Of a stretch of DNA of 64,000 bases, positions 1 through 10,524 are shown in pieces. The translations under genes and the position numbers were made by a program. The stretch is from positions 959,684 to 1,023,683 of the forward strand of contig CAUYUJ010009557.1 in assembly GCA_963575745.1 (NCBI GenBank), in the 5' to 3' direction. The stretch's first letter is position 1; each line of letters starts with the position of its first letter. The notes below the pieces were generated by a model. That model saw only the letters and a list, made by a program, of their open reading frames with translations. It had not been told where the DNA came from and searched no databases. Origin of the DNA: Prorocentrum cordatum. Taxonomy: Eukaryota > Sar > Dinophyceae > Prorocentrales > Prorocentraceae.

Positions 1-189
1 CCACCAAAGGGGAAGGAGGGGGGCGGCGGAGAGCGGCGCCGAGCCCCCGCGGGGGATACTTGATCATCCGGGCGCCCGCTCCGAGGGCCGGAGGGGCGCC
101 GGGCGGCGGCCCGCTCCCTCCTGGCGACGGGGCGCTGGACTGGACGTCGGGAGCAAGCCTTGGAGCGGTGAGCCTGTTGGACGCCCGAG

Positions 190-335
190 TGGTCTGGGAT
201 GGCTGGGGAGGAGGGGGAGGAGGGGGAGGAGGGGAAGGAGGAGGAGGAGGAGGAGGAGGAGGAGGAGGAGGAGGAGGAGGAGGACGAGGAGGAGGAGGAG
301 GAGCAGGAGGGGGAGGCGGAGGGGGAAGAGGAGAG
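190..335. repeat. GGA-rich purine tract
   Basis: The plus strand is almost pure purine, built from GGA triplets with GGGGGA interruptions. Long open frames across it translate to poly-Glu, poly-Gly or poly-Arg and are not genes. The 500 bases that follow (to about 870) are mixed sequence in which I see no gene or repeat. Confidence 0.9.
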
Positions 336-878
336 TGGAGAGAAGGCGAGGAGGGAAGGGGGGGGGACGGGGGTCCTCCTCCTCTTCCTCCACCTCCTTC
401 CCCCCTCCAACTTCTGGTGGTGGTGGTGGAAAACAGGCCCACCAGTGCAGGGTGAGGTTCCCCCCCGTCGCGGGCCGACGCCGTTATGGGTGGCCTCCCG
501 GGGGGGGGGGGGCGCTCCTCGTCGCCCCGAACTTCTGGCCAGAAGGACCCCTGGAGGAGGGTGCGAGAACCGAACTTACCAGACGGCCGATGCCTGATGC
601 TCGGGGACGTTGGGGCCCTTCGGTGCTCTCGACCCTCTCTCTCCGGGGCCAGCTTCTGCAGTCAAGGATGCAAGGGCCTTGGAAGGCCAAGTCGACGCTT
701 TGTGAGCGGGACGCCGCCAGCGAGATCGGCCAAGGATAAGCCGAAGGGGAAGGATGCAAAGGCAACCCTGGAGAGTCGCTCATCCTTACTGTGCGGGTCG
801 ACTGTAATCCCGAATCAACTTCTGAGGGTCCTGGGGACCAGAACCCGGGGCTAGGACGACGAAGAGGACGAGGAAAAG

Positions 879-1327
879 GAGGAGGAAGAGGTCCTCCTCC
901 TCCTCCTCCTCCTCCTCCTCCTCCTCCTCCTCCTCCTCCTCCTCCTCCCGCTCCTCCTCCTCCTCCTCCTCCTCCTCCTCCTCCTCCTCCTCCTCCTCCC
1001 TCCTCCTCCTCCTCCCCTCCTCCTCCTCCCCCTCCCCTCCTCCCCTCCTCCTCTCCTCCCCTCCTCACTCCTCCCCTCCTCCTCCTCCTCCTCCTCCCCT
1101 TCCTCCTCCTCCTCCTCCTCCTCCTCCTCCTCCCCCCCTCCTCCTCCTCCTCCTCCTCCTCTTCCTCCTCTCCCTCCTCCTCCTCCTCTCCTCCTCCTCC
1201 TCCTCCTCTCCTCGTCCCTCCTCCTCCTCCTCCTCCCCCTCCTCCCCCTCCTCCTCCTCCTCCTCCTCCTCCTCCCTCCTCCTCCTCCTCCTCCTCCTCC
1301 TCCTCCTCCTCCTCCTCCTCCTCCTCT
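879..1327. repeat. TCC triplet tract, about 440 bp
   Basis: A short GGA-rich stretch flips into a long plus-strand TCC/CTC tract. The flip from purine to pyrimidine at about 891 allows a foldback at the left edge. The longest plus frame (Pro/Ser/Leu) and the minus frames (Glu/Gly/Arg) are repeat translations. The 330 bases to the right contain nothing I recognise. Confidence 0.9.
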
Positions 1328-1656
1328 GCCTCTCCAGGTGCCACGTGGCGACAGACCGAAGCGTTGACTTCGTCGAGGCGCTGTCGTCAGGGCTACGATT
1401 TCCGAGGGTCCAAGTCTTCTCAGCGTGGCGTCCCGGGGGGCTGCTCGTCGCCACGGCTGGCTTCGCCTCGACGTTTTGGTCGGAACGCACCTCGGGAGAG
1501 GCCACAACCCAAGCCTCGTCGGGCCGTGCAACAGTGTAAAAAACACACACAACAATCATTTTTTCCGAACTTCGGCCTCAGGGCCCCCGGGGCGCCAAGA
1601 GACGACTCGGGATGAAGAGCATGTCATGAGGAAGGGATCTAGACAGCTGGACTTAC

Positions 1657-1760
1657 GTCGGGCATGTCCTCCTGCAAGCGGAGTTTAGACGGAAAACAAA
1701 TGTCAAACAATAATCAAGCATGGAACGCATAACAGAACAACCAAACAAAAACTCCCCAGA
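1657..1760. mobile_element. MITE family D, left-end fragment
   Basis: It starts with GTCGGGCATGTCC, the same left terminal repeat as the complete copy at 53.0 kb. It stays alignable for about 100 bases, including a shared GCATAAC followed by an AAC/CAAACAA-rich stretch. I found no matching right end between 1.76 and 2.4 kb, so this copy looks truncated or eroded. Confidence 0.5.
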
Positions 1761-2334
1761 CAGATCTCGGGGAGCCCACGTTTCTGGAAAAAAACGCGGC
1801 GTCGGAGGTCCGGGAGGGACAGGAAGGCGGAAACTGCCCATTCCCCCGCCCTGCCGATCCAACCACCGAGGAACATCGGAACACCGCACGGACAACACTC
1901 CTTCTGCCCTCGCCCGTCCTCCCATCCGGTATCTCTCCCGCGTGGCCCGTGCTGCCAGGTGGCGGCCCCACCTACCCTGGAGATTCCTTGAGAGAAGGGA
2001 GGAGAAGGAGGAACAGGAGGTGCAAGCGGAAACAAAGACGATGTACCTGGACGTGGGTTACCGTCAAACCGGGCTTGCCCCTAACCCACTCCGTCAACAG
2101 ACTGGCCGCAGGAGCGACGAAGGGGGACAGCTGAGGGGACCAAAAAGGGAAGCGGTTCGGGGCCCCGAGAAAGGCGAGACGTATCCACCGAAGCGCCAAA
2201 CAAGGCAACGAAACCTCACACAAGGCACAACACAACCCGGCAAGCTTCAAACACGGGCGAGGAGGGGAAACGAGAAGAGGACGACGAGGGGGAAGTGGGA
2301 GCAGGGGAGGACAGGCAGGAACAAGATAACCGAC

Positions 2335-2514
2335 CTCGATCCAATCGATCGATCCGCTCGCCTTTAACGGATTGCTAATCACGAGCGCCACGCATTCGGC
2401 CGCGGTCCACTCCAGTGCGATCGACAGAGTCGCGATGAAAACGATATTGTAGACAACCGCGCCTCCAAAATTGGCGCCGCCGACGACGACGACACCCTGG
2501 TGTTCGTCGAAGAT
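2335..2514 (-). CDS. possible exon with exchanger-like membrane segment
   Basis: Within a 215-residue minus-strand open frame, residues about 36-95 are non-repetitive. A glycine-rich stretch leads into a hydrophobic helix (GGAVVYNIVFIATLSIAL), then a polar segment and a second short motif (IDWIEVGYL). The G-G/S-A-V-x-N-I pattern followed by a hydrophobic helix is reminiscent of the alpha-repeat of Ca2+/cation antiporters (CaCA, NCKX-like), but the usual serine is glycine. An AG lies just upstream at about 2,497-2,498 and a GT-containing stretch downstream, so a single exon is possible. The rest of the frame is Pro/Leu-rich and probably not coding. Function is a weak guess. Confidence 0.22.
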
Positions 2515-2918
2515 CCCCAGACGACGGTTGGTGGCGTCCCGCCCACCCAGCCCTAATGCAAAAGGACCTGGCCAGGGGATGACAAAACACCTGAGGTCTC
2601 TGGGCGCGATCGCACCCACACCAGTGCGAAAGGAAGGGGCCTCAAATGGTCAATGAACTCGTGTGGCGGCGGCGACGAATACGACGACGACGCTAGCCGC
2701 GACAGCGACGACAGCGACGGCAACGGCAGCAGCTGCGGCTGGAATACCATGTGGGACCTGCCCTAGAACAGCATACCGTAGACGGATCTGCCCGTTCTCC
2801 TACCTTCCCTGCACCGCGCCAAACGCAACAGCCACGTTGTCCGTAGACGCATCCACCCCGAAAGTGCCTATGGCCGTCACGGCACCCAACATGTCCACAG
2901 ACACTTGTGGCTAGGATT

Positions 2919-3127
2919 TGGACGCCCGAAATGGGCACGGAAAGAATGGGTACAATGCCCAACAACAAATGTTGTCCCAAACCAACAGCGGCCGATGTTG
3001 GGCGGGCGGCCCTCTGTCTCAAATGGACACGGGCCGCGGCGGCGCGGACAGCGAGCCCTGTTCAAAAAGAACAGGGACTGCTGTTGGGCATCGTACCCAT
3101 TCTTTCCGTGCCCATTTCGGGCGTCCA
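2919..3127. mobile_element. MITE family A, copy 1 (209 bp)
   Basis: The ends are near-perfect inverted repeats of about 46 bases, beginning TGGACGCCCGAAATGGGCAC on both strands and differing at one position near GTACAATG/GTACGATG. The centre is GC-rich and holds a smaller palindrome (CCCTGTTC...GAACAGGG). A second copy with the same structure lies at 37.4 kb. There is no open frame of its own, so it is a non-autonomous inverted-repeat element. No clear target duplication is visible for this copy. Confidence 0.85.
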
Positions 3128-4165
3128 GATAAGACGTAAGAGCGGTATTTGTCATCGTCCCCGGATGTTGGCTTTCGAGAAGCAGGTCGGCTTGGCCCTC
3201 CAAGGCTGCGGCGACAACGGCAGCGGCCGGCGAGCAAGACGACGGCAGCGACGGCGACCACGAATGTTGGGGGGGGGGGAAGCAGATGCCGATGGTGCTA
3301 GCCCCTGGACTCCTGCCACCCAGGACTGGAAGAAAATCTGGCCTTGGCGGAGGGGGCTCTCCAGGACGAGCAGCGGCATCTGCATCTCTATCCCCCTCGG
3401 ACACGTGGCGGCGACGGCGGCGACTGCGGCGGCGCCAACGACGACGACGGCAACAGGACGCGCCGCCTCTGCCTTGGCGGCCCGGGGCGCTTGCGCGCGC
3501 GAGGCGCGGGCGCGGGCCCGCGGTTCTGCCAGGGGGGGGGTCCGTCCGCCACCGCTCGCGACCTCGAGCCTTGCCGTCGTGTCTGCGGCGCCCAGGGGGG
3601 GTAGCGCACAATGGCCCGACGCATGTGCGCGGGCTGGCGGAGGGAGAGCTCCGACAGAAGAGGAGGGGCCATGAAACCAGCCACGATGTCCACGCACCAC
3701 GGCTGTGACTGAACTGTGGCTGCTATTGAGGTCGCGGCTGTGGGGTGACAGGCGTCACGTGCTAATCCCCGTTGCCGCGGTGGGCCCTTAACTGTCTCGC
3801 TCACTCCCATCCGTCTTCCAATGCATATATCGCGCTGACTATGCACATTCCCCTATCGATGATGAAGCGCAAAAGCCGACAGAAAATTTTGACTCCGCAC
3901 AGTCTGCGGCTTCGGTGCTTTCGTATACACCTCTCGTCGTGGCTCACGCCTTACGAAGAAGATCGCTCACCCTGGGCAATCGCGCTTCTGGCGCGCGTCT
4001 AAACTTATTACAAACAGCATGGCCCACCGAAAAGACGCCCCCAAATGGTAATGTTGCTCATCGCGGGCCTCTGGCTCCCCCGATGGGCCCCCTGGGCCCT
4101 CAGAAGATGGCGTAGAATTAGGAGCTGGCGCAGGCCGCGGGCTGCCAAGGGACACGGCGCAAACC
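3128..4165. other. unassigned GC-rich interval
   Basis: Mixed GC-rich sequence. Overlapping open frames on both strands are Arg/Ala/Pro-rich, typical of translated GC-rich noncoding DNA. A G-run lies at about 3,270 and another at about 3,532. I see no domain, repeat or RNA gene. Confidence 0.4.
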
Positions 4166-4169
4166 GCGA

Positions 4170-4520
4170 GGCATTCCCAACTTGGGGGCCTCTTGGGGCG
4201 GAGAGCTTGGTTTTTCAGTTCGCGTTCCCTCTCTTGGGCCCTCTTGGGGCCTTCTTGGTACCCTCTTGCGCCGTCTTGGGCGGCTCTGGGGCCGTATCGG
4301 GGCTCTGTTGGGCCGTCTTAGGGCCCTCTATGGGGCCTCCTGGGCCGTCTTGGAACGGTTTTGGGAGCCTCTTGGGCGGTGCTTCAGCGCCGGGAACACG
4401 AAACAGCGAGAATGCAAAAAAACATCGAATAAAATAATGAAGATCAACGATGTTGCCCTCTCGGGGCGCTCTTGGGCGGCATCTTAAAGGTCTCTTGGGG
4501 CGTCTTAGGGGCCCCCGGGG
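4170..4520. repeat. GGCCCAAGA-type array, TCTTGGGCC orientation
   Basis: Irregular 10-20-bp units on the TCTTGGGGCC/GTCTTGGGCCG theme. The array is interrupted at about 4,385-4,465 by an AT-richer island that, read on the minus strand, matches the 'head' found in the other arrays of this family. Frames across it give Gly/Leu/Trp/Ser (plus) or Pro/Lys/Arg (minus) repeats and are not treated as a gene. Confidence 0.8.
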
Positions 4521-4693
4521 CAATTCAAAACACATCGTGCGTCGCCAGAGACCCCTGGACGGGGCCGTCTGGGGCCGCCGGGATTGCTGTCTGAGGGCTC
4601 GATTTTAGGCCTCCCAGAGGCGGGCCAGGGCCCCGTTCCCTACATTTGTGGTCGAGGTTCCATCCCTCGGCCCCCGAGTCCAGTGCGCCGTTG

Positions 4694-4727
4694 TGTATAT
4701 ATATGTGTATATATATATATATATGTA
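4694..4727. repeat. TA/TG dinucleotide tract
   Basis: A short TATATATATGTGTATATATA tract. Confidence 0.85.
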
Positions 4728-4939
4728 TCAAGGGTTGGTGATTTACCTTCTGGCTGAGCCTGACCAATCCCGCCCCCTTCCATCCTCCTCCCCCTCCTCA
4801 TCCTCCCCCTCTTCCTCCAACCCCACCTCCACCCATTCCGACAGGGCTAACCCTCCATCTGCGGATCCAAGGGGGGGGGCGAGTATTGCCCCATCCAGAG
4901 TATCTGAACTGGCGCCTACCGACATCGATACCGAAGAAT

Positions 4940-6045
4940 AACGCCCGGCTGCGGAGCCGAGACGGGCTGCATGCAGCAAGCAGATTTTGTACCCCCACCC
5001 GTATGTGAGTGTGTGTGTGTGCCAACCTAGACAATTGCTTTCACCCTCGACTCAAAATTGCTTGGAACTTTCTTCCTTTTTGAGATTCATTCTTGAGGGG
5101 GCTTCTGAGCATCCCGCGCGCGGGCCACGGGCGCGGAGGGTACGGGGAAGGCCCCCCCCCTCCCTGTCCCCGACTCCGCTTCTGGAGCCCCGCTTTCCAC
5201 ATTCCCAGGTCCCCCTTCGTCCAACCCGGCTCGCGGGGCCGCCGCCTGCCGCCCCGTCTCCGCGGCGCCGTCGAAAAGCACGAGCGGCTGCGTGTCGAAG
5301 GCTGCGGCGCCGGGTGCGGCGCCGGGACCCCCACGCCCAGTGGCGGGGGCCACCGCGGCGGTGGCGGCGGCCAGGGAGGCCGAAGGCCAGCCACGACCGC
5401 GGCGCTCGCGGCCACGGCGATCACGGCGGTGACGGCGGCGGCGGCGGCCCCGGCGACGGCGGTACCAGCGACGACCGCTGCGGCGGCGGTTGCGGCAGTC
5501 ACGGCGGCAGCGGAGGCGGCGGCGGCGGAGGCGACGTCCGCGACGGCGGCGGCCAGTCGGGGGCCAAAGGCGGGCCCGAGGGGAAACCTGGCCTGTCGGC
5601 GGCCACTGCGGATGCGGGGCAGAACGGCGAGTCGGGGCGCCCGCCAGCTCGGGGCACGAAGATGAGAGAGCGAGAGAGAGGAAGGGGAGGAGAGGGGGGC
5701 CAGAGAAGAGGACGAGAACATCGTGCACCGCCTGACCGACCCCTTCCGTGACGAGCACCCTTCGGTGACGACCCCCCCTCGCCCTCGGGGCTCCCCTTTG
5801 GGCCGCCTGCCCACGTCTTGGAGCCAGGCGAGGGGGTCGTCACTGGAGGTGTCGATCTGCTAGGCCGCTCCTGCGTAGGACGTCGTGGTTCGTTTGTCGG
5901 GTCGGGCGAAAGGGGGGGATAGCAAAGGGGGGGTTTGAGAATCAGCTCACGTAGCTGATTTTCCCGGCGCCTCCCGGCGCCGGGGGCGGCGATGTATCGA
6001 GGAATGGGCCCCTCGGTGGGGCCGAAACCAGCTGCATGCAGCAAA
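4940..6045. repeat. two related segments ending in GCTGCATGCAGC, with GGC/ACG tract between
   Basis: Segments ending at about 4,977 and 6,042 share a GATA/GTATCGA-GAAT start, a GCCGA-AC stretch and the palindrome GCTGCATGCAGC followed by AG/AAATTT and a C-run, so they look like diverged copies of one dispersed repeat. Between them, about 5,345-5,560 is GGC/GCG/ACG-rich triplet sequence; the Ala/Gly/Arg frames there are repeat translations. Confidence 0.35.
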
Positions 6046-6845
6046 TTTCGTAACCCCCCCTTTCCCAATCCCCCCTTTCTTCCGGCCCGAGTTTGGCCCA
6101 GGGTATGTTCTAGGATGTCGGAAGCTTCTGGCGGTCCTCGGCCACTCGTGCTCGGCCGCTCGTCTCTGGCCACGCGGGCCAACAAGAGCACTCAGAAATG
6201 CTGGAGCGCATCATCACCACTGCTCCTCGCCCCTCTGAGAGAGGAGGCCGCGTCGCCGCCGGCCACGGCACATGCTGGGGCAGCAGGAGCGGAGGGGGGG
6301 AGGGGCCAAGGCCTGTTCCAGCACCGCTGCGTTCGAGCCGCATCTCCCTCCACCTCCATCCGCCAGCACCGAGAACATTGACGCCAGAGGCTGTCAGCGG
6401 AGCAAGGAAGATGGGCAGGAGAGAGAGGTGGGGCCGCGGAAGCTGGCAGTGGCAGCGGGATAGTGGTTGGAGGTGGGAGGCGGCGTGGGGAGGGAAGAGG
6501 GCGAGGGTCCCAGCGCGCTGAAGCATACGGGGCCTCGAGTTACGACGGGCGCGGGGCGTGTCACCTGGGCCTGCCCAGTAAATGTGGAAAAAGCTCCTGG
6601 CGACAGGAAGCTCCCGATGCCGCCATTCCCACGACCTCTCCTGGGGAGCCTCTTGGCCAGGACAAGGCCGTGGCCCTCGCCTTCTCTCGCTCCCTTCGCA
6701 GCTCTGGGGTGGCGGGGAAAGCGCCCCGGCCCCTCCCCGGGGGATCCGCAGAAACAAAAAACGAGGGGCACGATCTGTTGGCGGCGCGCACCATTGGGCA
6801 GGGGAGAAGGAGGACAAGTCTTCTTGGAAAGATGCGGTTTCTTAG

Positions 6846-6885
6846 AAGGCGCTGGCCTTAGTCTGTAGATGGATGCCAGCGCCTT
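6846..6885. other. 11-bp perfect-stem hairpin
   Basis: AAGGCGCTGGC at 6,846-6,856 pairs perfectly with GCCAGCGCCTT at 6,875-6,885 across an 18-base loop. The left arm is preceded by TTTCTTAG, as in the related hairpin at 52,453-52,506. The surrounding 6.05-7.37 kb has no convincing gene. Confidence 0.6.
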
Positions 6886-7370
6886 GTACAAAGCAGGATT
6901 GTTTCGAAGAAGTCTTCACCCCTCCCCCTGGCCCACTTCTGCGCGTGGCTGACACGGACCTCTCCCGGGGCCCGCTCTGACCAGGATCCTTGTGCGAATC
7001 TATTTGTGGCGACGAAGTGTGGGCAGCGGGTTCGGTATCCTTTCCTTCCCCCTGACGTCCGCCTCCTGGGGACCTCCGAACGCCAGGGGCCCCCGCGGGG
7101 GGCCCCACGAGAACGAGAAACCACGAGAATGTCCGAGGGCCTCGAAACAAATCGATGGTCCTGAGAACGTGTGTTAGCGCCATCGTGTACTTGTCCACAA
7201 GAGCCTTTCAAATACGATGCAGGCGGCGTCACAAGGGCCGACACAGGTTGCGCGCTGTCGGTGGAGGTGCGCTATGTAAACACAGAAAAAACTAACACAC
7301 ATCCGAAGGGCAATCAACAATAATCCAAAACCTCCGCGCAGGAGGCCAAGTCCCGTGCCGCTCAGGCTGC

Positions 7371-7690
7371 GGCCACGACGACGACCTCCACGACCACGAC
7401 GACGGCGACGATGACGCCGCCAACAACGACGAAGACAATGACGACGACAACACCGACGACGAAGATGACGACTGCGAAAATGTTTACGACGACCACGACG
7501 AACACGACAACGAAGACGACGACGACGACCCCGACGCCGAACGCCGCGACGACGGTCGACGACGACTCCCTCGCCGAACGCCACAACGAGAACCATGACG
7601 AGAAGCACGACGACGACCACGACGACTCCGCGCGGCGGCGACGACGACAACGACGACGACGACTACGATGACGACGGCGATATCGGCCCC
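7371..7690. repeat. ACG/GAC triplet tract
   Basis: Imperfect ACG/GAC triplets over about 320 bases, with ACA and CCG variants. Plus frames give Thr- or Asp-rich strings and minus frames Val/Arg strings, all repeat-derived. Confidence 0.85.
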
Positions 7691-7769
7691 TCCGGCACCA
7701 CGACATGCTGCTGGTGGCGTCGGCCCCTCGAAACGCTCGACTCTTTCCAAGGAGGGGGGGGACTGTCGT

Positions 7770-8123
7770 GTGTGGTGGTGCCTGTGAGTGTAGCTGCGTG
7801 TGTGTTGTGCATGAATGGGTGGGAGTGCATACGTGCGCGCGTGTTCGCGTGCGCGCGTGCGTGCATGCACGCATGCGTGCGTGCGTGCATGAGTACGTGC
7901 GCGCGTGCGTGCGTGAGTGAGTGCGTGCGTGCGTGCCGTGTGCGTGTGTGTGTGCGCGTGCGCGTGCGCGTGCGCGTGCGCGCGCGTGTGTGTGTGTGTG
8001 TGTATTGTGTGTTGTGCGTTGTGTGTTGTGTGTTGTGTATTGTGTGTTGTGTGTTGTGCGTTGTGTGTTGTGTGTTGTGGATTGTGTGTTGTGGATTGTG
8101 TGTTGTGTGCTGTGTGTTGTGCG

Positions 8124-8162
<39 letters not shown>

Positions 8163-8185
8163 ATGTGTGTGTGTGTGTGTTGGGG
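7770..8185. repeat. alternating GT/GC tract with nested TTGC and GTGTTGT repeats
   Basis: About 415 bases made of four blocks: GCGTGCGTGCGCG-type alternating purine-pyrimidine sequence, (GT)n, a 7-bp TGTGTTG block at about 8,010-8,115, then about nine TTGC tetramers (8,124-8,161) and a terminal (GT)n plus G-run. The GC/GT part is classic Z-DNA-prone sequence. All long frames here are repeat translations. Confidence 0.9.
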
Positions 8186-8189
8186 GGGG

Positions 8190-9100
8190 GGCTAAATCTT
8201 CGCCATGGCCCCCTTGGGTGCTTGGCGGGCCACCCGCGGCCTCGGCACCCGCCGCTCCCCTTTGCCTGGCTTTCAAGCCGCCCCCTCTTGCGAGGTGGTC
8301 CTCCCGCTGTCCCGGCGCCGCTGGTCGACGGGCTCCGCCTCAGCCGCTCGACTGTGCGCTCGTGTCCTCTGGACCCCCCGCCTTGGGTGGTCCAGCGTGG
8401 CCGCCTCCTCCAGGTCGCCTCGCAGGTCATCTGGACCTCAGCACTTCGGCTTGCGTGCGCCTCGTTCGGGCCACTCTGCTGGATCTGCTTCAGCCCCTCG
8501 GCTTGAGGTGGTCTGCTCAGGCTGACCGCTCTCCGATGCCTGGAGGCCATTCGGATCTCGGCACCCCTGTCGCCTCGCTGTGCTGCTTCCACCTCCAGCT
8601 CCCGCTGGACCTGCTGGCCCCCCACTTTTGGCTCGTGCCCGGCGGCCTCCTGGCTGCCTACCCCTCCAGCTGCTGCACCGCTGCCGCGGGTGGCCCCCGG
8701 TTCCGGCGCCCGCCCCGCCGCCGCCTGGCCCCGCTCTCAGCGGGCACGGTTTCTGTGTCCCTCCCGCCTGCGATGGGCTCCCCTCCTCCTCCCCCATGCA
8801 CCGCGGCTCCATCCGCATTCTGTGTGTGTGTGTGTGGGTGGGTGTGTCCCAGTAGCGCTACATCGCCAGCGTAGTCACCCTGCCTAACCGCCGACGCAAA
8901 AAGCGTGTGGCACCGCCTGCAATGGGCGGAGGTCGGAATCATCCGCTACTGCATGCCAGACTCGGGGCCAGGCCGGCTCAGCAGACATTTAACCATCCAC
9001 TGATGGCTATCCTCGGTGCCACATTACTTATTCCGAAGAGGGTGAGCCAAGCCACGCGAGCACATGATGTGACGAATCGAACAGTCTCGCCCCGAGACCG
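8190..9100. other. unassigned GC-rich interval with short TG tract
   Basis: A Leu/Pro/Ser-rich plus frame runs through much of this interval but shows no domain and continues out of a simple repeat, so I do not call it. A (TG)n tract lies at 8,820-8,848. Nothing else was recognised. Confidence 0.4.
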
Positions 9101-9104
9101 CTCC

Positions 9105-9240
9105 GCATCGCACGGAGAACGGAGGCCAAGTGTCTTCCAACATCGCACGGATAAATGGGCAACACGCCCCTAGACACCAACAATCGCACAGATAACGGGT
9201 TCCAAGGGCCTTCCCACATCACACGGATAGCGGGAAGAAA
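9105..9240. repeat. degenerate CACACGGATAA-type repeat
   Basis: A motif close to ACATCGCACGGATAACGGG recurs at about 9,105, 9,140, 9,182 and 9,217, with diverged intervening sequence. It is an old, short tandem array. Confidence 0.5.
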
Positions 9241-9894
9241 CTCGGGAAAAAAAACGGATGGTGAACCGCGATTGTCCTGCGTCTGTGGGCTCCCTCGATG
9301 CCTGCTTCACCCCAACCAGAATTGGGGCTCCGCCGCGTTGCTGCACACGTCGCAGCGACGCCACAAAAAGGTTCGTGTATGTGTGTGGTGCGTGCGTCAC
9401 CGTGCATGGTTATGCTCGCGCACTTTGCCACGCATGACGGACAACTCTTGCTGCGAGCCGGTCCCGCCTGCGATCAAGCCCGCCGCCGAAGGTGACCCAA
9501 GGCCACGCTGGAGGAGAGACTCTGCGAGAACACGCGCGTCCGTGCGCGCCGTTTTTGAGCAGTCTCCCCACGACATGCGACGTCCCGATTTGTTCAATAC
9601 GGGGTCCCTGGAAGTCCCGACCCTTTCCCCAGGACCGGTTTTTCATCCTGAATCGTTTTTGACGGTCGCGAGGCCCGGCGAGAGCCCCCCGATGCGGAAA
9701 ACAGCCAACAAAAACCTCCGGTCCCGAATTTCCTACGACGCGACGCGATCACGTCTGTGTCTGTGTCCTGCGACGTCGTGTGCCTGGGGTGCCTGGGCGT
9801 CAGCCCCAGCCACTGGAAGGCTGCAGATAGCGCCTCGTGTCTCCACGTCGCGCCGCGGCCGGGAGAGTGCCGCCAGGAGCCCCGCCCGCGCGGG

Positions 9895-10016
9895 AGGGAG
9901 GGTTATGGGGGAGAGGGGGGCGAGGGGGAGGGGGGGAGGGGGAGGAAGGGGGGGGGGCGGGGGAGAAGGGGAGGGAGGGGAGGGAGGGGGAGGAGGGGAG
10001 GGGGGAGGGGGCAAGC
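9895..10016. repeat. G-run-rich purine tract
   Basis: Runs of three to nine G separated by single A or GA on the plus strand. Strong G-quadruplex potential. No gene. Confidence 0.85.
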
Positions 10017-10193
10017 TAGGTGCGCTCGCGTCATATCTGACATCCTACCCCTCCCTCCCATCCCTTTCCATGGCGCAGATCCCCTCTCTACTCGTACGCG
10101 ATGTATTGTAAAGCACGGCATGGCATGGCGTAGAAGAGCACCGCAAAACGTAGCATCAACCTAGCATTGCATTGCATGCCGTGGCATGGCACG

Positions 10194-10395
10194 GGAAATG
10201 ACGCCAGCGCTGCAGCGGGAGCACGAGTCGAAACGAGCGGAAGCGCGGAAATGAGGCCAGGGCTGCAGCGGGAGCACGAGTCGAAACGAGCGGAAGCACG
10301 GAAATGAGAGCAGCGCTGCAGCGGGAGCACGATTCGGAACGAGCGGGGCCCAAAAAATGAAGCCGGCGCCTCAGCGAGAGCAGCATTTTGAAAAA
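10194..10395. repeat. 53-bp tandem repeat, about 3.8 copies
   Basis: Units begin GGAAATGA at 10,194, 10,247 and 10,300, with a diverged fourth at about 10,353. Each unit carries GCTGCAGCGGGAGCACGA and AACGAGCGG. The period is not a multiple of three, so frames across it shift each unit and are not coding. Confidence 0.9.
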
Positions 10396-10524
10396 AATGC
10401 ATGCGAAAACCCAACGCCGGGGAAAGCTGTGTAAAACAAACAGTACGCGGGGGGGGGGGTCGGACACTTTCAAGCCGTCATCAGGGGAAGAGGGAGAGTA
10501 GTATTCATATTGAGTAATTGTAGA

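Noticed and set aside
484-1344. 286-residue minus-strand frame and other long frames over GGA/TCC tracts
   Set aside because: They are homopolymer-like Glu, Gly, Arg, Ser or Pro strings produced by triplet repeats, open in several frames at once.
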